From an uncultured Bacteroidales bacterium (GTDB taxonomy: Bacteria; Bacteroidota; Bacteroidia; Bacteroidales; P3): a stretch of 47,725 nucleotides of DNA. The stretch covers positions 1 through 47,725 of the forward strand of contig ONCC01000017.1 in NCBI GenBank assembly GCA_900316235.1, given 5' to 3'. Every line of letters begins with the position of its first letter. Positions within the stretch are counted from its first letter, which is position 1. Below, one piece after another: positions 1 to 7,500 of the stretch. The notes under the pieces were generated by a model, which saw nothing but the letters and a program-made list of their open reading frames with translations, was not told the DNA's origin and did not search any database. The position numbers were made by a program, and so were the translations under genes.

Positions 1-305
1 GTGCCGTAGGTACGCAACAAATACCATCTGGCGTACCTACGGCACGCAAAAACAAATGGCCACAAGAAACCAGCCGTTAAAACGGCTGGCTACCATTGTT
101 GGGCACCTAGCGGTGCCCCAGGGAACGCACGCGCCCGTGCATCTTGTTTCCAGCCGTTGAAACGGCTGGCTACCGGTGTTTGGCCCCTACGGGGCAAGAT
201 GGAACAATGATGCCGTAGGCATCCAACAAGGGTAGCCAGCCAATTCATTGGCTGGTGATTAATGGCGTGATGAAATAATGCGTGCCGTAGGTACGCAACA
301 AATAC
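1..305. repeat. Cluster of palindromic intergenic repeats
   Basis: The 315 bases before glmM contain no convincing gene. They hold a mosaic of palindromes. GTGCCGTAGGTACGC (1-15) is inverted at 31-45, and bases 1-29 recur almost exactly at about 283-311. CCAGCCGTTnAAACGGCTGG occurs near 71 and 152, and a CCAGCCAATTCATTGGCTGG type lies near 234. Short GC-rich hairpins sit near 100 (gggcacc/ggtgccc) and 183 (cccctacggggc). The same families return at 11716-11912. This matches the dispersed REP-like repeats common in Bacteroidales genomes. Possible roles, such as 3' mRNA protection or termination for glmM, are inference. Confidence 0.85.
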
Positions 306-315
306 CATCTTATTT

Positions 316-1776
316 TCAAATCTGTTGCATCACCCCTTGCGCCAGCTCGTTGGCGCGGGCTTCGGTGGCGGCTTCGCTGTAGATGCGGATGATGGGCTCG
401 GTGTTGCTCTTGCGCAGGTGCACCCAGCCGTCGGCGAAGTCTATCTTCACGCCGTCGATGGTCGTCACCTTCTCCACCCCGGCCATGCCGTTGTAGAGCT
501 TGGCGACCTTCGCCAGCAGCGCGTCGACGTCCATATCGGGCGTCAGGTCCTTGCGGTTCTTCGAGATGACATATTCGGGGTAGCGCTTCTTTAATTCGCT
601 TACCGATAACCTTTCACCTTTCACCTTTAACCTTTCACCTTCCTTGGCCAGCAGCGTGAGGAACAGCGCCACGCCCACCAGCGCGTCGCGGCCGTAGTGC
701 AGCTCGGGGTAGATGACCCCTCCGTTGCCCTCGCCACCGATGACGGCGCCCGTCTGGCGCATGAGGGTGGTGACGTTCACCTCGCCCACGGCGGCGGCGT
801 TGTATTCGCAGCCCGCGTAGCGGCGTGTGACGTCGCGCAAAGCCCTGGACGACGAGAGGTTACTGACCGTGTTTCCCGGCGTGTGCTGCAGCACGTAGTC
901 GGCCACGCTGACCAGCGTATACTCCTCGCCGAACATCTCGCCGTTCTCGCACACCAGTGCCAGACGGTCCACGTCGGGGTCCACGACGATGCCCAGGTCG
1001 CAGTGGTTCTCCCGCACGCAGTCGCTTATCTGCGTGAGGTTCTGCGGGATAGGTTCGGGGTTGTGGGCGAAATGGCCCGTGGGCTCGCAGTTGAGCTCCA
1101 CCACCTGCTCCACGCCCAGGCGGCGCAGCAGGCGCGGGATGGCGATGCCACCCGTGGAGTTCACGGCGTCGACGGCCACCTTGAAGTTGGCCTTGCGGAT
1201 AGCCTCAGTGTCAACGAGTTTCAGTCCCAGCACCCGCTCGATATGGCGGTCGATCCAGTCCTCCTCCACGGTCACCTGTCCCAGTTCGTCGACCTCGGCG
1301 TAGTTCACGCTGGGTACGCAGACGTCCCCGTCTGCCATCTCATTCAGGCTCTCGGCCAGGCGCAGCACCTCCTTGCCCTCGGCGTCGCTGATGAACTCGC
1401 CCTTGCTGTTGAGCAGCTTCAGAGCGTTCCAGTGCTTGGGGTTGTGGCTGGCGGTGATGATGATGCCGCCGTCGCAGTGGCCGTCGATGACGGTCATCTC
1501 GGTCGTTGGTGTGGTGCTCAGGCCGGTCTCCAGCACGTCGACACCCATGCCCTGCAGGGTGCCCACGACGAGGCGGTCGACCATAGCCCCCGAAAGGCGT
1601 GCGTCGCGCCCCACCGCCAGCTTTAATCTGGGTGCGCAGACGTCCCCGTCTGCTTTCGACTTCAGGAAAGTGGCGAAAGCCGAGGTGAATTTAACGACGT
1701 CGAGGGGTGTGAGACCCTCGCCTGCGGGACCTCCGATGGTGCCGCGGATGCCGGAAATGGATTTTATCAGACTCAT
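316..1776 (-). CDS. glmM: Phosphoglucosamine mutase (phosphohexomutase family)
   Basis: The 486-aa protein is a cytoplasmic alpha-D-phosphohexomutase. It should convert glucosamine-6-P to glucosamine-1-P for UDP-GlcNAc and cell-wall synthesis. Visible motifs are the N-terminal SISGIRGTIGG, the phosphoserine loop TASHNPKHWNALK (catalytic Ser), the metal loop DPDVDRLAL, and the C-terminal phosphate-binding SNTEPIIRIYSE. The ATG at 1776 gives MSLIKSISGIRGT, the usual start in this phylum. The protein is roughly 20 residues longer than I expect for Bacteroidota homologues. The extra residues coincide with in-frame repeat DNA: KADGDVCAP and MADGDVCVP from two copies of one palindrome, and GERLKVKGERL from a short tandem repeat. 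GlmM is the most likely activity; a phosphomannomutase-type activity cannot be excluded from motifs alone. Confidence 0.9.
   Translation of the reverse strand: MSLIKSISGIRGTIGGPAGEGLTPLDVVKFTSAFATFLKSKADGDVCAPRLKLAVGRDARLSGAMVDRLVVGTLQGMGVDVLETGLSTTPTTEMTVIDGHCDGGIIITASHNPKHWNALKLLNSKGEFISDAEGKEVLRLAESLNEMADGDVCVPSVNYAEVDELGQVTVEEDWIDRHIERVLGLKLVDTEAIRKANFKVAVDAVNSTGGIAIPRLLRRLGVEQVVELNCEPTGHFAHNPEPIPQNLTQISDCVRENHCDLGIVVDPDVDRLALVCENGEMFGEEYTLVSVADYVLQHTPGNTVSNLSSSRALRDVTRRYAGCEYNAAAVGEVNVTTLMRQTGAVIGGEGNGGVIYPELHYGRDALVGVALFLTLLAKEGERLKVKGERLSVSELKKRYPEYVISKNRKDLTPDMDVDALLAKVAKLYNGMAGVEKVTTIDGVKIDFADGWVHLRKSNTEPIIRIYSEAATEARANELAQGVMQQI
609..642. repeat. In-frame CCTTTCA short tandem repeat in glmM
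   Basis: CCTTTCACCTTTCACC continues with a close variant through about 642. On the coding strand it encodes the GERLKVKGERL segment just before the SELKKRYP block. This kind of heptad-like low-complexity DNA is normally intergenic. The same repeat type, on the opposite strand, occurs inside the ABC ATPase gene near 21761. Confidence 0.7.
1310..1335. repeat. Palindromic repeat copy 1 within glmM
   Basis: The core GCAGACG-TCCC-CGTCTGC (1318-1335) is a perfect 7-bp stem with a 4-base loop, preceded by CTGGGTAC. It is the same 26-bp element as at 1628-1653, with one mismatch. On the coding strand it encodes ADGDVC in an apparently variable loop between LAESLNE and NYAEVDELG. Confidence 0.85.
1628..1653. 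repeat. Palindromic repeat copy 2 within glmM
   Basis: The core GCAGACG-TCCC-CGTCTGC (1636-1653) is preceded by CTGGGTGC and differs from the copy at 1310-1335 at one base. It encodes ADGDVC between the FLKS helix and the LKLAVGRDARL strand, so the same six residues appear twice in one enzyme about 100 residues apart. Confidence 0.85.
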
Positions 1777-1840
1777 AAAAACGCGCTTTTTTATAAATTT
1801 TAAACAATAATTTTTTGTTAAATTTAATTAAGATAACGTG

Positions 1841-1873
1841 CAAAAATGCCATTTATTGCCCCAAAAACACAAA
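1841..1873 (-). promoter_or_regulatory. Likely glmM promoter (Bacteroidota type)
   Basis: On the minus strand a CATTTTTG -7 box (1841-1848) lies about 21 bases downstream of a TTTG -33 box (1870-1873), some 65 bases before the glmM ATG. The first base departs from the TAnnTTTG consensus. The promoter overlaps the outer edge of the long repeat that starts at about 1851. Confidence 0.45.
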
Positions 1874-2200
1874 AAAATCGCTTTCTCCTAACTACCTGAC
1901 AACCACCTATCAACTCCCTACCAACTCCTAACCAACTCCTACCACGGTGGGAGTTGATAGGTAGATGATAGGTAGAAGGAAGGTAGGTGGAAGATAGATG
2001 GAAGGGAGATGGAAGGGCGATGGAATCCCCTCCTTTAGGGAGGGGATGGGGGAGGACTGAAATGTTAAAAAACAAAATTTATTTGCAAATTACGAAAAAT
2101 CTTCATACTTTTGTGTGATTAATGGAAAGGTATCATTACGTGTAACTCACTGATTGAGAAAGGAAATAAAATATAATGGTAATAACTGTCCCCACAAATG
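1851..2200 (+). repeat. Long promoter-bearing repeat, copy A
   Basis: About 340 bp here match the reverse complement of 16352-16690, with by-eye identity around 85-90%. From outside to inside, the copy holds: a TTTATTGCCCCAAAAACAC edge; the ACTCCT/TACCA-rich block with a central hairpin at 1934-1955; a GATGGAAGG-type tandem block; a GC-rich hairpin (2025-2055); a promoter (2082-2113); and a leader ending at the hicB-like ATG at 2198. A third, core-only copy lies at 25872-25946. No gene is evident in 1777-2197: a frame that can be read through 1824-2075 is made of repeat DNA. Confidence 0.85.
2082..2113 (+). promoter_or_regulatory. Promoter of the hicBA remnant
   Basis: A TTTG -33 box (2082-2085), a 20-base spacer and a TACTTTTG -7 box (2106-2113) match the Bacteroidota primary sigma consensus. 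The same pair is present in the inverted copy at 16446-16477. The ATG of the chimeric reading frame is 85 bases downstream. Confidence 0.7.
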
Positions 2201-2401
2201 AAGAAAGACACCATACAGATTGACCAAGATGAATTCCGCCTCAATGTTGACATATACGTCTTCCGTGAGGGCGAGAACTACATCTCCTATTGTCCGTCGC
2301 TCGACATCTGTTCGTCTGGCAAGAATTTCAATGACGCTGTCAAAAACAACCTCGCTGCCCTCGGGGTGTCGCGCAAGGAGTTTTTGGAGTTCTTTGATTA
2401 A
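2198..2401 (+). pseudogene. HicB-HicA chimeric remnant (in-frame internal deletion)
   Basis: The 67-codon frame begins with the first ~50 codons of the intact hicB at 3905 (one synonymous difference seen). It ends with the last ~18 codons of hicA (ending at 4494). Relative to that pair, 386 bases (about 4054-4439) are missing, joined at an A-rich stretch. Because hicA lies in a different frame from hicB, a 386-base loss keeps the fusion open. The hicA part retained lacks the NGGHEMW active-site segment, so the product cannot be a working toxin. Nor is it a complete antitoxin, as the hicB C-terminal part is gone. It still has a good promoter and may be expressed. I call it a pseudogene, though a retained regulatory micro-protein is possible. 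Confidence 0.85.
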
Positions 2402-2423
2402 AATTTTGTGATAGAAAACAAAA

Positions 2424-2529
2424 ATTAACAACCCAATTTATAATTTATTAACCTAACAAACAAACATTATGAAACAAGTATTACGATTTCTGGCCCTCGC
2501 GGCGCTGACTGGTGGCCGGGGATGGTAAT
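2424..2529 (+). repeat. Adhesin leader copy 1 with truncated signal-peptide ORF
   Basis: The 106 bp are identical, bar one base, to 3376-3481. Their first ~83 bp match the leader and first codons of the adhesin gene at 4562. The embedded frame (2469-2528) starts MKQVLRFLALAAL like the adhesin, then diverges to TGGRGW and stops after 19 residues. The copy follows the hicBA remnant directly and precedes the promoter of the PIN operon. It looks like the stub of a deleted or displaced adhesin gene. Confidence 0.85.
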
Positions 2530-2539
2530 ATGGAAAAAG

Positions 2540-2571
2540 TTTGGCAGGATAACAATTATTTCGTACTTTTG
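2540..2571 (+). promoter_or_regulatory. Promoter of the PIN toxin-antitoxin operon
   Basis: A TTTG box (2540-2543), a 20-base spacer and TACTTTTG (2564-2571) lie just after leader copy 1. The first downstream ATG is at 2603. A decayed version of its 3' part (gcacattgaatt) follows leader copy 2 near 3500, where the TTTG/TAnnTTTG boxes are lost. Confidence 0.7.
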
Positions 2572-2602
2572 CACATTGGAATAAATAAACTAAACGGACG
2601 TT

Positions 2603-2734
2603 ATGGATAAGACAGCAAAGAAAACGAAACAGGCACCGGCTAGAAAAACCGTGCGGACTGCTCCGAAGAGGCATTTCAGGTACCTGAAAAAATATGTCGA
2701 ACTGGTGCCCGACCCGTGGGGACTTGAGTCATGA
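2603..2734 (+). CDS. Small basic protein (43 aa), first gene of the PIN operon
   Basis: The frame runs from ATG 2603 to TGA 2734, 32 bases after a good promoter. The product begins MDKTAKKTKQAPARK, is Lys/Arg-rich in its first half, and ends YVELVPDPWGLES. I do not recognise a family. The basic N-terminus would suit nucleic-acid binding. Its place ahead of the antitoxin and PIN toxin makes it a possible third component of the module. The alternative is a decayed N-terminus of a larger antitoxin. It is well under 60 codons, so coding status rests on position, promoter and composition only. Confidence 0.45.
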   Translation: MDKTAKKTKQAPARKTVRTAPKRHFRYLKKYVELVPDPWGLES

Positions 2735-2803
2735 ACCGATACTGATGAGAATTGCTGTTAACACCCCAATTATTATACAAACAGAGATAAAATACAAACA
2801 GAG

Positions 2804-2974
2804 ATGGAAGCGACAATTTCACCCGTGAGATCTCGCGGAAAACGGATTTCCAAAGCGGGACAATGGGCCAGAGCCCACAAGTGGGTCATCGAAGTGCTTG
2901 ACCCCGAACTGCAGGAGCAGTGCAAGAGTTACAAAGACGGCAAAAAGATTCTCAACGATGAGACTGATGCTTGA
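2804..2974 (+). CDS. Putative antitoxin of the PIN module (56 aa)
   Basis: The frame starts at ATG 2804 (MEATISPVRSRGKRISKAGQ) and ends at TGA 2974. It overlaps the PIN toxin start (2958) by 17 bases in another frame, the translational coupling usual for antitoxin-toxin pairs. The basic N-terminal part (residues 9-26) could bind DNA. The C-terminal half (VIEVLDPELQEQCKSYKDGK) is mixed-charge and could wrap the toxin. No named antitoxin family is recognised, so the role is inferred from position, size and overlap. Confidence 0.6.
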   Translation: MEATISPVRSRGKRISKAGQWARAHKWVIEVLDPELQEQCKSYKDGKKILNDETDA

Positions 2975-3374
2975 CACCTGTGTGGTCATCGATTTGCTTA
3001 CGGATATTGATAACCTGAGCAAAGGAGCACAATCTTTAATCGATGACACGGAGAACACCCTCTTCGCTAGTTGTGAGACTATGCGAGAGTTGGTGGTACA
3101 TTTCAACAATAAAAAACTACTGACAAAGTACTTCAAGAATCCGACGGAGGTGCTACAAGCGGTCGAGTCCGACCTTGGCATTGAGTTTCTGCCCATCCGT
3201 CGCAATGTGGGTTATGCCTATAGCCGCCTTCGGATAAACGAGGCGGAAGAGCATCATGACCCCAGTGACCACATGATAATAGCACATGCCATCACCGAGC
3301 GCATGGCTTTGTTATCGAGCGACACCAAGTTCCCCTATTACCGCAACCAGGGGCTTGAATTGATAGAATATTGA
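2958..3374 (+). CDS. PIN-domain ribonuclease toxin (VapC-like)
   Basis: The 138-aa product begins MRLMLDTCVVIDLLTD, the classic PIN opening with the first catalytic Asp in LDTCVVID. Further acidic residues fit the PIN fold: E in ETMRELV, D in HDPSDHMIIAHA, and D in LLSSDTKF. This family cleaves RNA, often tRNA or rRNA, and is neutralised by a co-expressed antitoxin. The ATG at 2958 (or 2967) is chosen over upstream in-frame ATGs because it opens the fold correctly and overlaps the upstream antitoxin gene. The gene is flanked by the two truncated adhesin leaders, so the module looks inserted as a cassette. Confidence 0.85.
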   Translation: MRLMLDTCVVIDLLTDIDNLSKGAQSLIDDTENTLFASCETMRELVVHFNNKKLLTKYFKNPTEVLQAVESDLGIEFLPIRRNVGYAYSRLRINEAEEHHDPSDHMIIAHAITERMALLSSDTKFPYYRNQGLELIEY

Positions 3375-3375
3375 T

Positions 3376-3481
3376 ATTAACAACCCAATTTATAATTTAT
3401 TAACCTAACAAACAAACATTATGAAACAAGTATTACGATTTCTGGCCCTTGCGGCGCTGACTGGTGGCCGGGGATGGTAAT
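3376..3481 (+). repeat. Adhesin leader copy 2 with truncated signal-peptide ORF
   Basis: This copy starts two bases after the PIN toxin stop and matches 2424-2529 with one substitution. The embedded 19-codon frame (3421-3480) again encodes MKQVLRFLALAAL-TGGRGW. That both truncated copies share the same aberrant end (ACTGGTGGCCGGGGATGG) means the truncation predates their duplication, or that they have been homogenised. Confidence 0.85.
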
Positions 3482-3525
3482 GCTTCAGGGAGAAAAAAAG
3501 CACATTGAATTCAACTGGAAATCAT

Positions 3526-3747
3526 ATGGAAACTATCACTTTTAGTCCTGCACAGGTACATGTGTTCAACTTGATGTCACATATCAAGTCTGCTCTCGGA
3601 CTGGAGCAGTTGAGAGAACAGCTGTCTGCCTTCTATGCCAAGCAGGTGGACGAAGAAATGGATGCACTTTGGGAAAGTGGGCAGTGGGACGAGAAAACGA
3701 TGAAAGAACTCCGCGGCTCCCATTTCCGCACACCGTATAACATGTAG
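3526..3747 (+). CDS. Orphan antitoxin-like small protein (73 aa)
   Basis: The product METITFSPAQVHVFNLMSHI... is an acidic, helical protein with a central FYAKQVDEEMDALWESGQW segment and a HFRTPY-type end. It resembles small Bacteroidota proteins found next to toxin genes, a recollection not verified by search. The ATG at 3526 is preferred over 3505 because the sequence from METITF onwards looks like the folded unit. No toxin gene follows it. The next ~155 bases are AT-rich with a patch of C/G, and then hicB begins. No good promoter is visible upstream, so it may be a relic of a third module that lost its toxin. Confidence 0.6.
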   Translation: METITFSPAQVHVFNLMSHIKSALGLEQLREQLSAFYAKQVDEEMDALWESGQWDEKTMKELRGSHFRTPYNM

Positions 3748-3904
3748 CAAAACGGCGAATTGAACGAATTAAACTAAGCTACGCAGGACAATTATTGGCG
3801 AATTACTCGAAAGACTGCCGCCCCCCGCGCGGTGGAAAAATTTATAAGATTTATGGATTTCGCGCAGCAGGAGAAAAGATAGACAGAAACAACAAACAAC
3901 ACAA

Positions 3905-4270
3905 ATGAAGAAAGACACCATACAGATTGACCAAGATGAATTCCGCCTCAACGTTGACATATACGTCTTCCGTGAGGGCGAGAACTACATCTCCTATTGT
4001 CCGTCGCTCGACATCTGTTCGTCTGGCAAGAATTTCAATGACGCTGTCAAAAAAAATTTCTACGAGGCCTTCGAATTGTATGCCGACTACTGGACAGAGC
4101 ATGGCACATTGGAGTCTGACCTGAAAGCACATGGCTGGGAAGTGGAGGCCCACACTGCCCGTCCACCGCGTCCACAGTCGATGCTTGAACGGCCGATGTT
4201 CAGCGACTTGCTGTCGGGCGACACCCCCTTTGAACGGATTGTCTCACCCGTGCGAATAACTGCCAGATGA
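3905..4270 (+). CDS. hicB: HicB-family antitoxin
   Basis: The 121-aa protein has the HicB partial RNase-H-like fold in residues ~5-75: a DIYVFREGENYISYCPSLDI strand pair, SSGKNFNDAV, then an amphipathic helix and HGTLESDL. A charged C-terminal tail follows. HicB binds and blocks the HicA mRNA interferase and usually represses its own operon. The antitoxin precedes the toxin, and the two overlap by 4 bases (ATGA at 4267-4270), indicating coupled translation. Its first 150 bases are nearly identical to the remnant at 2198. No strong promoter is seen directly upstream. Confidence 0.85.
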   Translation: MKKDTIQIDQDEFRLNVDIYVFREGENYISYCPSLDICSSGKNFNDAVKKNFYEAFELYADYWTEHGTLESDLKAHGWEVEAHTARPPRPQSMLERPMFSDLLSGDTPFERIVSPVRITAR

Positions 4271-4494
4271 AGAAACTCTCCAATATCACCCTCGACGAGT
4301 TCCGTGCCTTTTTGAAGGCACAGGGACTTACGATGCAGCGCACCAACGGCGGCCACGAGATGTGGGCGCGCGACGGTATGCCACGTCCCGTGGTGTTCCA
4401 GACCCACATCGACCCCTTGCCAGAATTTGTGGTGAAGAACAACCTCGCTGCCCTCGGTGTGTCGCGCAAGGAGTTTTTGGAGTTCTTTGATTAA
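4267..4494 (+). CDS. hicA: HicA-family mRNA interferase toxin
   Basis: The 75-aa product has the double-stranded-RNA-binding-like HicA fold: the helix LDEFRAFLKAQG, then NGGHEMWARDG carrying the conserved active-site His, then the HIDPLPEFVV and LGVSRKEFLEFF helices. HicA cleaves mRNA independently of translation. The gene is intact, unlike its chimeric relative ending at 2401. It lies only 67 bases ahead of the adhesin ATG, so readthrough could link TA and adhesin expression. Confidence 0.85.
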   Translation: MKKLSNITLDEFRAFLKAQGLTMQRTNGGHEMWARDGMPRPVVFQTHIDPLPEFVVKNNLAALGVSRKEFLEFFD

Positions 4495-4516
4495 AATATT
4501 GTATTAGAAAACAAAA

Positions 4517-4599
4517 ATTAACAACCCAATTTATATTTTATTAACCTAACAAACAAACATTATGAAACAAGTATTACGATTTCTGGCCCTCGCGGCGCT
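4517..4599 (+). repeat. Adhesin leader copy 3 (functional copy)
   Basis: ATTAACAACCCAATTTATA through the MKQVLRFLALAAL codons matches the two upstream truncated copies, with one or two substitutions. Here the frame continues into the complete adhesin gene. The leader is A-rich, has no Shine-Dalgarno sequence and contains no clear promoter boxes. Confidence 0.85.
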
Positions 4600-7500
4600 C
4601 ATCTGCGTCCCATGGGTCACACAGGCACAACAATCCTTACCCTATTCGTATGGATTCGAAGACAACGATTTGTCGACCGACGGGTGGACGACTGTAAATG
4701 AAAGTACCAATAATGCTGGTGAATTTGGCATCAATACTGCCGCAAAAACAGGTACTTATGGTTTCCGTTTTTCATCGTATACTAGAGATTACACCAGCTA
4801 TAATCAGTACCTTATTTCTCCCGAATTGGCAGGAACAAATGGCGTTGTTGTGACATTTTGTTATGCAGCCAGTTCTTCCGATGGTACAGAAACATTCAAA
4901 GTGGGTTACTCGACAACCGACGACGATATTTCAAGTTTTACTTTCGGAGATGAAATCAGCACTAGTTCTACCTCGTGGACACTCTCCGGAGAATTTGCCT
5001 TCCCGGCTGGCACCAAGTATGTAGCCATCTATTACTACTCTGATTACCAGTACCGTCTTTACGTGGACGACATCAGCTTCACCGCTCCTGCTTCCTGCGC
5101 CAAACCCACGGCTCTGGCGGCCGGCAGCGTCACCGCCACAGGTGCCACCCTCACCTGGACGGCCGGCGGCAGCGAGACCGACTGGACAGTTGAGTACGGC
5201 ACCGCCGCCGACTTCACGGGGGCCGTCTCGCAGAATGTCGCCACCAACCCCTTCTCCCTCATCGGCCTCATCCCCGCCACGACCTACTATGTGCGCGTGA
5301 AGGCCGTCTGCGGCGTGGGCGACGAGAGCAACTGGAGCACCGCCGCCTCGTTCACCACCTCCTGCGTTGCCGTCGCCAGCTTCCCTTGGAACGAAGACTT
5401 TGAAAGCGCCACCGCCGACGCAGTGCCCAACTGCTGGGACAACTCGGCTTCCACTTCTTCGACCCTCAGCAGCTACCCGGAGCGTATCTGGGGCGTGTAC
5501 AGCTACAGCGGAAACAAGATGCTCCGCATGTACAACTACTATGTGAGCAACGGAACGGCATTGATCAATACGCCGCCCATCACGCTGCCCTCCACCGGCG
5601 ACTATCAGTTCACTTTCGACTACTCCCACCGCGCCAACTGCGGCGCCTTCACCGTGAAGATCTCGACCGACGGCGGCACCTCGTTCACCGACTTGCAGAC
5701 CTATGCAAGCACCGGCTCAAACGACTATACCAACCCCGGCGACTTCACCGAAGCCACCCTTTCGCTGGCCTCATACATGGGTCAGACGGTCATTCTGCAA
5801 TTCTTCTCCACAGCCAACTATGATAACGGTGCTATTTTTCTGGACAACATCCGCGTCGATGAGGCCCCCAGCTGCCTGAAGCCCACCGACGTGACCTGCA
5901 GTGCCACGACGACCACCACAGCTACCCTCGGCTGGACCGAGACGGGCGCCGCCACAGCATGGCAGATTTGCCTCGACAGCGACGAAGCCAACCCGATCGA
6001 TGCCGCCACCAATCCCTTCACCCTCACCGGCCTCACCTCCGCCACGACCTACACCGTCAAGGTGCGCGCCAACTGCGGTGCCAACGGCTATAGCGACTGG
6101 AGCAACGCCGCCTCGTTCACCACCGAGTGCGCAGCCATCGCCGCCGTGGGCTACACGCAGAACTTCGACGACCTCACGGCGGGCAACAACGTGCTGCCCC
6201 TCTGCTGGAGCTATATCAACACCACCACCTACAGCTCCTATCAGGGCTACCCGAAGGCCTATCCGAATGGTTATTACACCACCTATTCGCACTCCGCTCC
6301 CAACTGCCTGTATTTCTATTCCTATTATAGTTCATACAGCGACTACGACCCGCAGCCGCAGTATGCCATCCTGCCCGAGATGACCGGCCCTGCCGGCAAG
6401 CAGGTGACCCTTTGGGCCAAAGGCTATAACGCCACCAGTACCTTCAAGATTGGCACTATGAGCGACCCCACCGACGCCTCCACCTTCGCGCCCATCACCG
6501 AGCAGGCGCTGACCACCAGCTACCAGGAGTTCGAATACCTCGTGCCCACCACCACCGACGCCTACCTGGCCATCATGATCGACGCCGCCAACAGCAGCCG
6601 GACCACCAACGGTGTCTACATCGATGACATCTCGATTGCCGAGCCTCCCACCTGTCCCAAGCCGTCCGGCTTAACCAGCACCAGAACCGCCCATACGGCT
6701 ACGCTGAGCTGGACCAACGGTGCAAACGACCAGACTGCTTGGCAGGTTGCTTATTCGACCAGCTCTACTTTCGCTCCCGCCGCCGACTTTACTCCCAATG
6801 GAACCACCGAATGGCTCGTTGACGCTGGCACCAATCCTTATACTCTCACCGGCCTCACCCCCAGCACCACCTACTATGCCTATGTGCGTGCCAACTGCGG
6901 CGGCGGCGACGAGAGTGCCTGGTGCACCACCAAGGCCACCTTCACGACCACCAACGGCATTGGGATCCCCACCGGCCTGGCCGTGGACAACGCCACCCTG
7001 GCCCACAACACCGCCACGGTGACCTGGTCGCGTGTGGCCACCAACAATCTGCACGAGAGTTTCGACATCTACCTCAGCACCGAGAGCACCAATCCGACGG
7101 CCGAGACCGTGCCCACCTACACCGGCATCACCGCCATGACCTACACCTTCACCGGCCTGACCGAGGCGACCACCTACTATGTGTGGGTGCGTGACGTCTG
7201 CGGCACCGACGGCAATAGTGCCTGGAGCAGCCGCGTCACCATCAACACGACGGTGTTCTGCCCCGCCCCCACCGGAGTGGCCGTCAGCAGCGCCACCGCC
7301 CACGGTGCCACCATCAGCTGGACTGGCACCAGCGACAGCTACAACGTCTATGTCGGCAAGGCGACTGTGAATAACACCACCTACGACTTCGAGGGCAACG
7401 CCATCAGCGCCGACTTCACCAACGACGCCACCTACGCCTGGACGGTGACCGATGCCGCTGCCAATGGCAGCACCTACAGCATCAAGAGCGGTAACACCGA

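Noticed and set aside
697..1626. Long plus-strand frame opposite glmM
   Set aside because: It is antisense to conserved GlmM motifs; its translation has no recognisable features.
1824..2075. Minus-strand frame reading ...GRELIGGCQVVRRKRFFCVFG, and a related plus-strand frame at 16629-16811
   Set aside because: Both are translations of the long dispersed repeat. The similarity between the two products reflects repeat DNA, not a protein family.
3750..3900. Open frame of about 50 codons between the orphan antitoxin gene and hicB
   Set aside because: It has no start codon in good context, and the reading (...LSYAGQLLANYSKD...) matches no toxin motif. It could be a toxin relic, but support is too thin.
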